Assembly (NCBI RefSeq): GCF_025997855.1
Contig: NZ_AP026561.1
Coordinates: 186,001 to 250,000, forward strand
Source: Deinococcus aetherius
Lineage (GTDB): Bacteria > Deinococcota > Deinococci > Deinococcales > Deinococcaceae
Direction of reading: 5' to 3'
DNA length: 64,000 nucleotides
Positions 1 through 9,619 of this stretch are shown here, piece after piece. Within the stretch, counting starts at the first letter, position 1. Every line of letters starts with the position of its first letter. Position numbers and translations under genes: made by a program. The notes under the pieces were generated by a model. That model made no database searches and was not told where the DNA came from. It was given only the letters and a program-made list of their open reading frames with translations.

Positions 1-2
1 CC

Positions 3-677
3 AAGGACCTGGAGCTGGCTCCGACCCGCCGCGCCGTGATCGTCGCCGACTTCGGGGCCGCGAACGTCAAGGTGTTCGACATGGCCGCGCGCGGGGACGC
101 GGCGCCCCGGTTCGTGGCCGCGAACCTCGGCGCCCCTGGACGCCGCCCGTGGGGTCTGGCGTACGACGAGCGCGCCGACCGCCTGTTCGTCGGGGCCACC
201 GACGGCACGCTGCTCGTGTACGACCGGTTCCTGGGCTCCAGGGGCGGGGCGGGGCCCAGCCGCACCGTGATGCCCACGCTCCGGGGCGAGGGGGTCAGCG
301 CGAACCTGCACGACCTCGTGTACGTCCGCGAGCGCGACACGGTGATCGTGCTGGATGTCGGCCCCGCCACTGAGACGAACCAGGCGGGCTTCGACACCGA
401 CGGCAGCCTGCTCGTGCTGCGGGGCGCCAGCCGGGCGAGCGGCCGCACGCCCGCGCACCTGCGTGTGCGCGGACCGGCCTCGCAGCTCGGCAATCCGGTG
501 GGCCTCACGCTGGACGGCGAGCGGGTGTTCGTGGCCGAAAAAGCCCGCGACGTGGTGCTGCGCTTCGACGGTCTGCTGACCCTGGCAGGCGACCGCGACC
601 TCGCACCGAGTGCGGCGGTCAGCGTGATCGAACCGGAATCCGTGGCGCTGATGCCCGGCCCCCCGCGCCCGCGTTGA
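3..677 (+). CDS. Beta-propeller (NHL/SMP-30-like) protein, 5' end missing
   Basis: The reading frame is open from the first bases of the window, so the start lies outside; at least 224 residues remain. The visible part has repeated segments of the type Asp-(x)-Leu-Phe-Val-(x)-Thr/Ala-(x)-Asp (for example DRLFVGATDGTLLVYD and ERVFVAEKARDVVLRF), as in the blades of NHL or SMP-30 six-bladed propellers. Such proteins are often secreted lactonases or binding scaffolds, but no catalytic residue can be assigned here. It is followed by a gap containing a pseudogene on the other strand. The fold call is moderate; the function is unknown. Confidence 0.6.
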   Translation, partial: KDLELAPTRRAVIVADFGAANVKVFDMAARGDAAPRFVAANLGAPGRRPWGLAYDERADRLFVGATDGTLLVYDRFLGSRGGAGPSRTVMPTLRGEGVSANLHDLVYVRERDTVIVLDVGPATETNQAGFDTDGSLLVLRGASRASGRTPAHLRVRGPASQLGNPVGLTLDGERVFVAEKARDVVLRFDGLLTLAGDRDLAPSAAVSVIEPESVALMPGPPRPR

Positions 678-761
678 CGCTGGCCCCCGCCCGGCTCCTC
701 CGGGGAGAACGTCCCCTGGGGACCGGCCCCTGACGATCAGGGAGGGCCTCCCTTCCACCCC

Positions 762-1072
762 TCAGGGCAGCGCGAGCGGCGGAAACCTCAGTGGCCCGGC
801 CTGCGGGGACCGGCAGGGGGTCGCCGTGAAGCTCGCCCACCTGCACGTTCCCCGCAGGAACGCGGATAAAGCCGTAGCGCACGCTCGTCTCCCCGCCTGC
901 TCAGCAGGAGCACGACGTGGCCGCCCAGGGAACCGCTCGCCACGGTGGCCTGTCCGCGCAGGGCCCGCAACTTGGCCGGGTTCGGCCGGTCCCAGCGCAC
1001 CGGGCGCTCGAAGGGGCCGCCCTCGCCCATCCGTTTCGCGGTGAGGTTCGGGAATCACGTCCGCCCACGTGC
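762..1072 (-). pseudogene. Decayed C-terminus of a GHL10-type glycoside-hydrolase-like protein
   Basis: Three reading frames on the minus strand together reproduce the C-terminal ~95 residues of the protein encoded at 25523-27046. First comes ADVIPEPHRETDG (intact gene: AEVLPELTAKLAG). After a frame change comes GEGGPFERPVRWDRPNP (intact: GPGGPFATPVRWVRPNP), continuing to LRALRGQATV. After another change comes RYGFIRVPAGNVQV (intact: GYGFLHVPDRAVRV), and after a third FPPLALP followed by stop (intact: LPALTVP, stop). The catalytic part is absent. It is therefore a frameshifted fragment of a paralogue or of a lost second copy. A sequencing error would not explain three frame changes plus truncation. 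Confidence 0.8.
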
Positions 1073-1187
1073 CGAACGGGCCCCGACCCCTCCGTGCCAG
1101 GAGGCGGTGCAGCAGGCGGCCGAACGTTCAGGCCACCTGCTCAGCCAACGCGCTTTGCCGGGGTTGAGTCGTCAGAACCTGGCCCAT

Positions 1188-1481
1188 TCAGCGCGAGTCG
1201 TCCACCGGCCCCTGCGGGGTGAAGAGGGAATCGCTCTCGGCGGTCTGCCCCTCGTCGTCGCCCAGGTCGAGGGGCTTGCCGAAGTCCTCCCCCACCCCCT
1301 CGATCCGCAGGGCGTAGTTCGGGGCGAGGCCGTCCAGGTGGTCCTCCCGCACCGTCCAGAAGACGTCGCCGCGCACGTGGTTGTGGGCGTAGCGTTTGGC
1401 TTCCAGAACGTCGCCGAACTCGCGCTGGAACTGCTCCACGCCGCCCTGGTCGCGGACCTCTATAGTCAGTTTGTAGGGCAT
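1188..1481 (-). CDS. Small conserved-looking hypothetical protein, 97 aa
   Basis: A 97-residue acidic protein beginning MPYKLTIEVRDQGG. The ATG at 1481 is preceded by an AGGAG box at good spacing, which makes this internal start preferable to the long open frame that continues through the dehydrogenase gene. It is mixed alpha/beta in appearance with an acidic tail (DLGDDEGQTAESD), and no known family is recognised. It lies 17 bases after the dehydrogenase stop and is probably the last gene of the SRPBCC-dehydrogenase operon. Function unknown. Confidence 0.7.
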   Translation of the reverse strand: MPYKLTIEVRDQGGVEQFQREFGDVLEAKRYAHNHVRGDVFWTVREDHLDGLAPNYALRIEGVGEDFGKPLDLGDDEGQTAESDSLFTPQGPVDDSR

Positions 1482-1498
1482 GTCGTCTCCTTTCAGGC

Positions 1499-2671
1499 TC
1501 AGGGCGTGAACACGGCGCGCACCATGCCGTCCTCCTTGTGCTTGAACATCTGGTAGGCGCGCGGGCTGTCTTCCAGCGAGAAGCGGTGGGTCATCAGGTA
1601 CGAGGGGTCGAGTTCGCCCCTGACGGCGTGGTCGAGGAGTCGCGGGAGGTACGCCTGCCCGTGCTGCTGGGCGGTGCGGACGGTCAGGCCCTTGTTCATG
1701 ACCACGCCGAGCGGGAACTTGTCCATCACCCCGTACACACCGACGATGGAGAGGATGCCCCCCTTGCGGCAGGCCATGATCGCCTGCCGGAGCGCCTGCC
1801 CCCGGTCGGTCGCCAGCCGCAGGGTCTGCTTGGCGCGGTCGTAGAGGTACCCCGGCCCGAAGCCGTGCGCCTCCATCCCCACCGCGTCGATGCAGGCGTC
1901 GGGGCCGCGCCCGCCCGTCATCTCGTGGAGGACGGCCAGCACGTCGGAGTGTTCGGCGTAGTTGATCGTCTCCGAGCCCACATGCTCGCGCGCCATTCTC
2001 AGCCGCTCGGGAAAGCGATCGATGCCGATGACACGCTCGGCGCCCATCAGGAAGGCGCTCTGCTGGGCCATCAGCCCCACCCCGCCGCAGCCCCACACCG
2101 CCACAATGTCGCCGGGCTGGATGTTGCAGAAGTCGGCGGCCATGTACCCGGTCGGCGCGGCGTCGGAGAGGAAGAGCGCCTGCTCGTCCCGCAGTCCGTC
2201 GGGAACGTGGAAGCAGCCCACGTCGGCGTGAGGAACGCGCATGTACCCGGCGTGCGAGCCCGCGTAGCCGCCGAAAGCGTGGGTGTAGCCGTACACCGCG
2301 CCCGTCGGGTAGCCCCCCAGCAAGGGAGCCTGGAGTTCCGCGTTCGGGTTGGTGTTGTCGCAAAGCGAATAGAGGTCCTGCTGGCAGTACCAGCAGTTCC
2401 CGCAGGAGACGAAGGAGGGCACGACCACCCGGTCGCCCTTCTTCACCTTCTTCACCTCGGGGCCCACCTCCTCCACGATGCCCATGAACTCGTGCCCGAT
2501 CACGTCGCCGGGGCGCATGGAGGGGATGTACCCGTCGATGAAGTGCAGGTCCGAGCCGCAGGTGGTGGACATCGTGATCTTCAGGATCACGTCATGGGGG
2601 TTGACGATCTCGGGGTCGGGGACGGTCTGGACGCGCAGGTCGTTCACGCCCTCCCAGCAGAGTGCTCGCAT
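1499..2671 (-). CDS. Zinc-dependent alcohol/formaldehyde dehydrogenase family protein
   Basis: Medium-chain dehydrogenase of 390 aa, the usual length for the glutathione-independent formaldehyde dehydrogenase branch. The catalytic zinc region shows Cys38-Gly-Ser-Asp-Leu-His43 and the G-H60-E61 motif. The structural zinc lobe has Cys90, Cys93, Cys96 and Cys104. A Rossmann nucleotide-binding turn (GCGGVG) lies near 194-199, followed by an acidic residue in GIDRFPERL. It probably oxidises a primary alcohol or aldehyde with NAD(P); the true substrate cannot be read. The start has AAGGAG upstream, overlapping the stop region of the SRPBCC gene, so the two are translated from one message. Confidence 0.85.
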   Translation of the reverse strand: MRALCWEGVNDLRVQTVPDPEIVNPHDVILKITMSTTCGSDLHFIDGYIPSMRPGDVIGHEFMGIVEEVGPEVKKVKKGDRVVVPSFVSCGNCWYCQQDLYSLCDNTNPNAELQAPLLGGYPTGAVYGYTHAFGGYAGSHAGYMRVPHADVGCFHVPDGLRDEQALFLSDAAPTGYMAADFCNIQPGDIVAVWGCGGVGLMAQQSAFLMGAERVIGIDRFPERLRMAREHVGSETINYAEHSDVLAVLHEMTGGRGPDACIDAVGMEAHGFGPGYLYDRAKQTLRLATDRGQALRQAIMACRKGGILSIVGVYGVMDKFPLGVVMNKGLTVRTAQQHGQAYLPRLLDHAVRGELDPSYLMTHRFSLEDSPRAYQMFKHKEDGMVRAVFTP

Positions 2672-2680
2672 GGTGGCTCC

Positions 2681-3418
2681 TTAGACGCTCACTCGCGCGG
2701 AGGGGTTGCGGTCGAGGGTGGGAATCTCGCCCGTCTCGGCGAGGCTCTTGAAACGGCGCAGGGCGTCTCCCACGGCGAGGGAGGGGAGTTGCCTGAGGAC
2801 CGCTCCCGCCGGACCACCGGGGACGAGGCCGGGCGGCGGCTGGAAGCGCATTCGCAGGGTGACCTCGGTGCCCCGGTTCCCCGGCGCGGGGCGCATGGTC
2901 AGCTCGCCCTCGTTCGGCAACTCGGCGCCCGGCATCGACTGCCAGCGCAGGAGTTCGCCGGGGCGGCTCTCGATGATCACGGCGTCCCACTCGAAGGTGC
3001 GCCCGCCGGGAAGGGGCATCCGCCAGTGGGCGTGGTTGGTGTCGGTCGGCGTAACTTCCGCGATGTGGCCCATGATCCGGGTCGTGTTTTCGGGGTCGCG
3101 CCAGATGCGGTACAGCTCGTCCGCCTCCCCCCCGACGGTGACGACGCGCTTGCCCTCCAGCGCCCCGCCGCCCTGGCTCTCCTGCCGCCCGCCGAGGGTT
3201 CGGTACAGCAACCACCCCCCGCCCGCTGCCATCAGGACGCCGCTCCAGCGCAGGCGCCTCAGGCTGACCGTGAGGAGCGCCCCGCCGAGGAGCGCGAGGG
3301 CGAGTTGCTGCCGCTGCCTGGGGTCGGGTTTGATGATCTCCGCCTGCACCGCCGCCAGCACGTCCCCGACTCCGGGCGTGTCGGGTCCTCCCCCGCCGAG
3401 CGGGCCTCCTGCGTCCAT
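2681..3418 (-). CDS. SRPBCC-fold protein with N-terminal membrane segments
   Basis: 245 aa. Residues ~38-72 contain two short hydrophobic stretches (LALALLGGALLTVSL and SGVLMAAGGGWLLY). From ~92 on there is a START/SRPBCC-like ligand-binding domain (VVTVGGEADELYRIWRDPEN, then a WRMPLPGG strand and a long C-terminal helix LRRFKSLAETGEIP). Proteins of this type (cyclase/dehydrase, coenzyme Q-binding-like) bind hydrophobic ligands; no catalytic residue is evident. A GAAGGGAG ribosome site precedes the ATG. It is first in an operon with the dehydrogenase and the small protein, a grouping common in stress-response loci. Confidence 0.75.
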   Translation of the reverse strand: MDAGGPLGGGGPDTPGVGDVLAAVQAEIIKPDPRQRQQLALALLGGALLTVSLRRLRWSGVLMAAGGGWLLYRTLGGRQESQGGGALEGKRVVTVGGEADELYRIWRDPENTTRIMGHIAEVTPTDTNHAHWRMPLPGGRTFEWDAVIIESRPGELLRWQSMPGAELPNEGELTMRPAPGNRGTEVTLRMRFQPPPGLVPGGPAGAVLRQLPSLAVGDALRRFKSLAETGEIPTLDRNPSARVSV

Positions 3419-3525
3419 GTGGCTCCCTTCCGGCTGGCTGGGGACCGAACCCTCACCGGCCTCGTCATTGATGTCTGGTGGCGGACTTCCGAAACGCGGG
3501 GCTTGCCAGCGGTTGAACTGCCAAG

Positions 3526-3554
3526 AACGTATTCGGGTGGCGTGGGCGGGTCAA
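3526..3554 (-). promoter_or_regulatory. Sigma-70-type promoter of the SRPBCC operon
   Basis: On the minus strand TTGACC (3554-3549), a 17-base spacer and TACGTT (3531-3526) match the -35/-10 consensus. The predicted transcript would have a leader of about 100 bases before the SRPBCC gene. The rest of the 3419-3665 gap shows nothing else. Confidence 0.5.
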
Positions 3555-3665
3555 CACGCGGGGCCGTGGCTCAAGTCTTGACCAACCCGGCCGCGTGTCC
3601 TTCCGGGATGGGCTGAAGGGGGCGGGAAGCCGGGTTGAGGGACTTCTCACCCGGAGCAGGGAGGT

Positions 3666-4340
3666 TCAATGGCGGGCAGCGAGCCGGTACGGACGGTTCA
3701 GGCGCGATTCCAACCGCCTGAAGAGACGGGCCGCGACGTTCGAGAGGAGGAAATAGATCAGGCCGATGGCGAGGTAGAGGGGCACGGGCTGGTAGGTGAC
3801 CGACACCAGACCACGCGTGGTGAGGAGCAGCTCGGTCACGGTGATCACGCTGGCAAGGCTCGAATCCTTGAGCAGGCCGATGAACTGGTTGCCGAGCGCG
3901 GGCACGGCGACGCGCGCCGCCTGCGGAACGAGGACGAGCCGCAGCACCTGGAGGGGCTTGAGGCCCAGGGCGCGGGCCGCCTCCGTCTGGCCCCGGTCCA
4001 CGGCGTTCAGGCTGCCCCGGATGATCTCGGCGGCGTAGGCCCCGGTAAAGAGGCTCAGTCCCAGGACGGCAGTGTTGAAGGGCGAGAGGCGCAGTTGCGG
4101 GACGATCTGCGGCAGGGCGAAGAAGAGGAAAAAAAGCTGCACGAGTAAGGGCGTGCCGCGAAAGATCTCGATATAGACACCGGCGAGGGCACGCAGGGGC
4201 CAGACCCGCGACGTGCGCCCGAGAGCGCCGACGAAGCCCAGCGCGAGGCCGAAGACGCTGGCGAGCAGGGTCAGCGAGAGGGTGATCTGGGTGCCGCGCC
4301 ACAGGGCACGCAGGACATCGGGGGTGAAGACATCGAACAC
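3666..4340 (-). CDS. Polar amino-acid ABC transporter permease
   Basis: 224 aa inner-membrane permease of the HisM/GlnP family with about five hydrophobic segments. The EAA-type loop that docks the ATPase is seen in EAARALGLKPLQVLRLVLVPQA. The start chosen is GTG at 4340 with GGAGG 7 bases upstream; an ATG at 4409 would add a non-hydrophobic extension without a ribosome site. It lies 77 bases after the binding-protein gene in the same direction, so the pair is an importer operon. No ATPase gene is nearby; the ATP-binding subunit must be elsewhere. Confidence 0.85.
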   Translation of the reverse strand: MFDVFTPDVLRALWRGTQITLSLTLLASVFGLALGFVGALGRTSRVWPLRALAGVYIEIFRGTPLLVQLFFLFFALPQIVPQLRLSPFNTAVLGLSLFTGAYAAEIIRGSLNAVDRGQTEAARALGLKPLQVLRLVLVPQAARVAVPALGNQFIGLLKDSSLASVITVTELLLTTRGLVSVTYQPVPLYLAIGLIYFLLSNVAARLFRRLESRLNRPYRLAARH

Positions 4341-4417
4341 GGTGGGGCCTCCACGGGAAACAAGACGGGGGCCGCACGGCCTTCCTTCCCCGTGCGGCCC
4401 GGCGAACACCTCCCGGC

Positions 4418-5194
4418 TTAGCGGCCCGGCGTGGTGATGTCGGCGCCCAGGTACTTCAGGCTGATGTTCTTCAGGGTGCCGTCCACCCGCATCGCGTTCA
4501 GCGCCCGCTCCACGGCGGCCTTGAGCTGGGGCTGGTTCTTGCCCACGGTGATGTAGGGGTTGTCCTGCTGGAGGACCGGGCCCGCCGCCTTGATCTTCTG
4601 GCCGTTCTTGATGGCGACGCTGCCGACCGTCCGGGTGGTGATCATGCCCCCCGCGCGGCCCGCCCCGAGCGCCAGGTAGATCTCCGGCTCGCCGCTGTAG
4701 GTGGCGACGTTCGGGTACTTGCGGTCGCGCAGGAACTTCTCGAACACCGTGCCTTGGGCGACGGCGACCGGAGCGCCCCCCAGGGTGTTCAGGCTGGTCG
4801 CCGTCGAGTTCGCGGGCACGAAGAGCTGGAAGCCGTCGTAGTAGTAGGGGCGGCTCAGGAAATCCACCGCCCGCTCGCGCTCGGGGGTCTTGCTCTGCGA
4901 GGCGACCGCCATGTCGAACTGCCCGGCCTGAAGCCCGGCGATGATCGAGGGGAACTCGGCCTTGATGACGTTCACCTTGACCCCCAGGCGGCGCCCGATC
5001 TCGCGGGCCACGTCCACGTCGAAGCCGACGAGCCCGCCGTCGGGGCCCGGCTGCGAGAAGGGCGGGTACTCGCCGCTCATCACGACGCGCAGTTCGCCGC
5101 GCTTCTTGATGTCGGCGAGGTCGGCGTGCGCGACGGACGCGGCACCGAGGGCGAGGGCGGAAAGCAGGGAGGCGTACTTGAGCACTGTGGTCAT
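4418..5194 (-). CDS. Amino-acid ABC transporter substrate-binding protein
   Basis: 258 aa with an N-terminal signal peptide (hydrophobic residues ~8-22, ending at AHA-DL). The mature part has the family 3 solute-binding pattern: LRVVMSGEYPPFSQPG, GFDVDVAREIGRRLGV, and FDMAVASQSKTPER near the ligand pocket. The ATG at 5194 has AGGAG at good spacing. It captures a polar or charged amino acid outside the membrane for the permease encoded downstream. The exact ligand cannot be read. Confidence 0.88.
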   Translation of the reverse strand: MTTVLKYASLLSALALGAASVAHADLADIKKRGELRVVMSGEYPPFSQPGPDGGLVGFDVDVAREIGRRLGVKVNVIKAEFPSIIAGLQAGQFDMAVASQSKTPERERAVDFLSRPYYYDGFQLFVPANSTATSLNTLGGAPVAVAQGTVFEKFLRDRKYPNVATYSGEPEIYLALGAGRAGGMITTRTVGSVAIKNGQKIKAAGPVLQQDNPYITVGKNQPQLKAAVERALNAMRVDGTLKNISLKYLGADITTPGR

Positions 5195-5390
5195 GGAAAA
5201 CTCCTGTTGAAGAGGGAAGGAAGTCAGACTGACCTTAACGTCTCCGGGCCGGGGCGGGCCCTGAGGTTTCCTTGACCTCCGGCCCAGGGACCGACCCACG
5301 CGGCGGCGAAAAGGCCAGAGCCTGTGCCGCACGGTACGTGAGGGCCGCGCCGGAGTCCGCAGGACCGGGTACAGTTGTGAGGATTTCGAC

Positions 5391-6242
5391 TCAGCCCTGC
5401 CTGGGGGGAGGAGGCACGAACTCGAAGACGTGCCCCTCCGGGTCGCGCACGGCCAGCCCCTCCCCCGTCTGAACGCAGGGCAGCCCCTCGGTGCGGACGA
5501 GCGAGCGCACGGCCTCCACGTCGGCGTAAAAGCGCACGTGGGCGTGGTCCCCCCCGAACATGTCGGCGAGGCCCACCTGCGGGTCCCAGGCGTACAGCCA
5601 GCGGCGCGGGGTGCCGTTGCCGTCAGGCTCGGGCCCGGGGCCCAGGGTGAACTGGGCGAAGTTCCGGTCAGGCTGCTCCTTGGCGAAGGCGAAGCCGTAG
5701 GCGCGTGGCAACCGCTCCAACATAGCCTCGTAGTCGCCGAAGGCCAGGGCCACCTCGCGCAGCCCCATGACGGGGAGGGCGTGGGGCGGGCGCGCGACCG
5801 GGGCCGGGGGGTAGGCGGGTTGCCGCTCGTCCGCCAGGTCGACCCCACGCAGTTCCAACCCGTGCCCGAAGGGATCGAAGAAATAGACGGTGGGGTCGGG
5901 GCGCTCGGGGGTGCCGAGGTCGATCTCGGTCCAGGTCAGGCCGTGCTCGTCGAGGATCGCCTTGCTGGGGTCCAGGTCCTCGGGGCGAATCTGCCAGGCG
6001 TAGTGCAGGTGTGAGGCGCCGCGCGCGCGCAGGGGGGCGAGGCGGGGGTCGTTCGCCTGCCTTGTGATCGGCTTCCAGAGGGTGAGGGTCTGGGCCGGGT
6101 TCACCTCGAAGCGGGCGACGCCGCGCTCCTCGTCGTGTTCCAGAAGGGTCAGGCCGAGCACCTGGGTGTAGAACCGGACACCCTGGGGCAGATGGTTGAC
6201 CTCCAGCGTGAGCCCCGCGAGGTCGAGGATGGGAGAGGTCAT
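5391..6242 (-). CDS. Two-domain VOC (glyoxalase/extradiol dioxygenase-fold) protein
   Basis: 283 aa containing two vicinal-oxygen-chelate modules. The first (~1-135) has HLPQGVRFYTQVLGL, a metal-type His in ASHLHYAW and Glu in GHGLELRG. The second (~155-283) has MGLREVALAFGDYEAM, HAHVRFYADVEAV and a terminal DPEGHVFEFVPP. This is the duplicated layout of ring-cleaving dioxygenases, so a metal-dependent dioxygenase or isomerase is likely; the substrate is unknown. The start at 6242 is preferred over 6284 because a TACCCT box lies 5 bases upstream and no Shine-Dalgarno is present, as expected for a leaderless message. Confidence 0.75.
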   Translation of the reverse strand: MTSPILDLAGLTLEVNHLPQGVRFYTQVLGLTLLEHDEERGVARFEVNPAQTLTLWKPITRQANDPRLAPLRARGASHLHYAWQIRPEDLDPSKAILDEHGLTWTEIDLGTPERPDPTVYFFDPFGHGLELRGVDLADERQPAYPPAPVARPPHALPVMGLREVALAFGDYEAMLERLPRAYGFAFAKEQPDRNFAQFTLGPGPEPDGNGTPRRWLYAWDPQVGLADMFGGDHAHVRFYADVEAVRSLVRTEGLPCVQTGEGLAVRDPEGHVFEFVPPPPRQG

Positions 6243-6247
6243 GCCGC

Positions 6248-6253
6248 AGGGTA
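6248..6253 (-). promoter_or_regulatory. -10 box of a leaderless promoter (VOC gene)
   Basis: TACCCT followed by GCGGC and the ATG at 6242. The TANNNT box placed 5-6 bases before the start codon is the known signature of leaderless transcripts in Deinococcus. No convincing -35 was found. Confidence 0.5.
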
Positions 6254-6429
6254 AGGGGCTGCGCCGCCCTCCCGCCTTGGGCAAGGATTGAGGGTGCTTC
6301 CGCTTCGGGCCCCCGTATGAGGGGGAGGGGCGGGTTGACGCCGATCAGGACGTGGATTTCCGTTTCATGAAGATGGACGGACGGAAAGTGCATTGACACG
6401 GCGTCCGAGAAGTGTAAGAGGCAGGCTTT

Positions 6430-6435
6430 TACCCT
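6430..6435 (+). promoter_or_regulatory. -10 box of a leaderless promoter (HD-GYP gene)
   Basis: TACCCT followed by GCGGGG and the GTG at 6442. It shares TTACCCTGCGG with the box of the divergent VOC gene about 180 bases away. Confidence 0.5.
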
Positions 6436-6441
6436 GCGGGG

Positions 6442-7581
<1,140 letters not shown>

Positions 7582-7761
7582 CTCGCTCCCCGACCCCATC
7601 CTGCGGCGCCAGGAGCCCCTTGAGGTTCCGGGCGCCGCCGTTGGCCTCCTGGTGCGGAAGGACCGGACTCGGCGCCGGGAAGTTCGGTGCCCTTTACATC
7701 CGGTCGCAGAACTTCGGCGGTGACGCATCTGCGCCCCACCCTCCCCGTCCTTTCCGGGAAG

Positions 7762-9039
7762 ATGCGGGGCGTGCTCGCCTCCCTCCGCCAACTCCACCCC
7801 AACGTGCGCGTTCGCCTGGTCACGACCTTTCTCGGCAAGGTGACGGGCACGACCGTCCTGCCCTTCCTGGGGCTGCTGTTCGCGCGGGAGCACGGGGCGG
7901 CAGTCGCGGGCCTGATGCTGGGCGCGGGGTACGTGCTGCAATTCCTCGTCGGCCTGTACGGGGGGGCGCTGTCGGACACGCGGGGGCGCAAGCGGATCAT
8001 GGTGTGGGGCGAGGGGGCGAAGGTCGCGGCGTTCGTGGTCATGCTTCTCGCCGCGCTGGGCGGGGCGGGCAGCGGGTGGATTTTCGCGGCGACCCTCGTC
8101 CTGGCGCTGGGGAACGGCCTCTCGTCTCCGGCGGGCGAGGCGATGCTGGTGGACGTGAGCACGCCGGAGAGCCGCGCCTTCATGTACGCGGTGAACTACT
8201 GGGGCAACAACCTGGGGTACCTGCTCGGCGTGCCGCTGGGCGGGCTGCTGTTCCGGGACCACCTCCCGGTCCTCCTCGGGCTGCTCGTTCTCGTGAGCGG
8301 CGTGATCCTGTGGGCGACCGCCACGCGGATTCAGGAGAGCTGGCGGCCCACACCGGGGGCGCGGCCCGGGGGAGCGCCCGGCCTGGGGCAACTGCTGAAC
8401 AGCTACCGCCTCGTGGCGCGTGACCGGGCCTTTCTCGTGCTGACGCTGGGCGGCGTCCTCGTCCTGACCATCGAGTTCGCCCGAACGACCTTCCTCGCCG
8501 TGCGGCTGGATCAGGACCTCGTGAACGCGGTGGTGAACGTGCCGGGGCTGGGTCCGCTCGCCTTCGACGGGGCGCGGGCCCTGAGCCTGCTCACCGTCGT
8601 GAATACGCTGCTGATCGTGCTGGGGACGGCGCCGGTCGCCCGCTTCCTGACGGGCCGCGATCCCCGGCGGTGGATGGTCGTGGGCTTCGGGCTCTTTGGC
8701 CTGGGGTACGCCTCGGCGATGCTGCTCTCGGCGCCGCTAGCCCTGACCCTCGCCGCGCTCGTGTTCTCGGTGGGGGAGCTGCTGTACGTGCCCACCCGGC
8801 AGGCGGTCGTGGCGGACATGGTGCCCGCCGAGCGGCGCGGGGCGTACATGGCGGTGAACGGCCTCGTCTTCCAGCTCGGCAAGTGGCTCGCGGCGCTGGG
8901 GCTGGTGGTGTGGCCGCTGCTGGGGAGTGTGGGCATGGCGGCTCTGCTGCTCGGGCTGGCGGTGTCGGGGAGCGTGCTGGGGTGGCAGGCCACGCGCCGT
9001 CTGCCGGGAACGGGGAGGGTGGAGCGGGCGGCGTCCTGA
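7762..9039 (+). CDS. MFS transporter (drug-exporter type)
   Basis: 425 aa polytopic membrane protein with twelve apparent hydrophobic segments. The MFS signature loop between helices 2 and 3 is seen in GGALSDTRGRKRIMVWGEG (G-x3-D-x2-G-R-K). A second-half loop repeats the pattern as ARFLTGRDPRRWMVVG. It most likely exports small molecules by proton antiport; the substrate is unknown. The start at 7762 is chosen because alignment to the family begins there; no Shine-Dalgarno or -10 box distinguishes it from upstream codons (an in-frame start at 7687 also exists). Confidence 0.8.
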   Translation: MRGVLASLRQLHPNVRVRLVTTFLGKVTGTTVLPFLGLLFAREHGAAVAGLMLGAGYVLQFLVGLYGGALSDTRGRKRIMVWGEGAKVAAFVVMLLAALGGAGSGWIFAATLVLALGNGLSSPAGEAMLVDVSTPESRAFMYAVNYWGNNLGYLLGVPLGGLLFRDHLPVLLGLLVLVSGVILWATATRIQESWRPTPGARPGGAPGLGQLLNSYRLVARDRAFLVLTLGGVLVLTIEFARTTFLAVRLDQDLVNAVVNVPGLGPLAFDGARALSLLTVVNTLLIVLGTAPVARFLTGRDPRRWMVVGFGLFGLGYASAMLLSAPLALTLAALVFSVGELLYVPTRQAVVADMVPAERRGAYMAVNGLVFQLGKWLAALGLVVWPLLGSVGMAALLLGLAVSGSVLGWQATRRLPGTGRVERAAS

Positions 9040-9084
9040 GGCGGGGGCCGCGTTCGTCGACGAAGTTTCTCCCCCGGGCCCAAG

Positions 9085-9566
9085 GTGGGGGCGTCGCTAC
9101 CGGATTGGCGGGAGGGGCGGGGGTCGCCGCGCTCGCCGCCCTGGTAGGCTTCCTGGTCATGAACGCGACGATGAGCGCGTACCTGGGGCTGGGGGACGCG
9201 GCGAGGTTCGCGGAGCTGGGCGAAGGCGCAGCCGGGCGCCTACGCGACGGTGCTGGGCATACCGACCCTCCAGACGAGCGTGTCCTGGGCGGGATCATCA
9301 TGGGGCTGCTCTCGGCCTTCCTCTACATCCGCTCCAAGGACATGCGGCTCCCCGCCTTCCTGGGCTTTTTCGCAAGGCGGCGCTTCGTGCCCATCGGGAC
9401 GGCGGCGAGCGCCATCGTGCTCGGGATCATCCTGACGTACCCCTGGCCGCCCGTGCAGCACGACCTGAACGCCTTTTCCAATGTGGCGACGCAGGGGGCG
9501 CCCGTCGAGTTGACCAACCTCGCGCCGGGGCAGCGGGTGGCGGGCGGGACGGTCCGGCTGGTGTAG
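9085..9566 (+). pseudogene. Fragment of PTS EIIC, GlcNAc/glucose type (nagE-like), frameshifted
   Basis: An internal piece of a PTS sugar permease remains. Its start is ATGLAGGAGVAALAALVGF and LVMNATMSAYLGL. A +1/-1 frame excursion then reads AYATVLGIPTLQTSV in another frame (about 9225-9285), and the original frame returns with GGIIMGLLSAFLYIRSKDMRLP and FLGFFARRRFVPI, ending at YPWPPVQHDLNAFS before an unrelated tail and stop at 9566. The hallmark EIIC elements (GFF-RRFVPI and WPPVQ) are clear. The N-terminus, the last membrane segments and any EIIB/EIIA domains are gone. It directly precedes nagA, which fits a lost GlcNAc uptake gene. Confidence 0.8.
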
Positions 9567-9619
9567 ACGGTCAAGGGTTCCGCGTTGTCCCCCGGGGCCC
9601 CGTCTGCGAAGGTGAGCCC

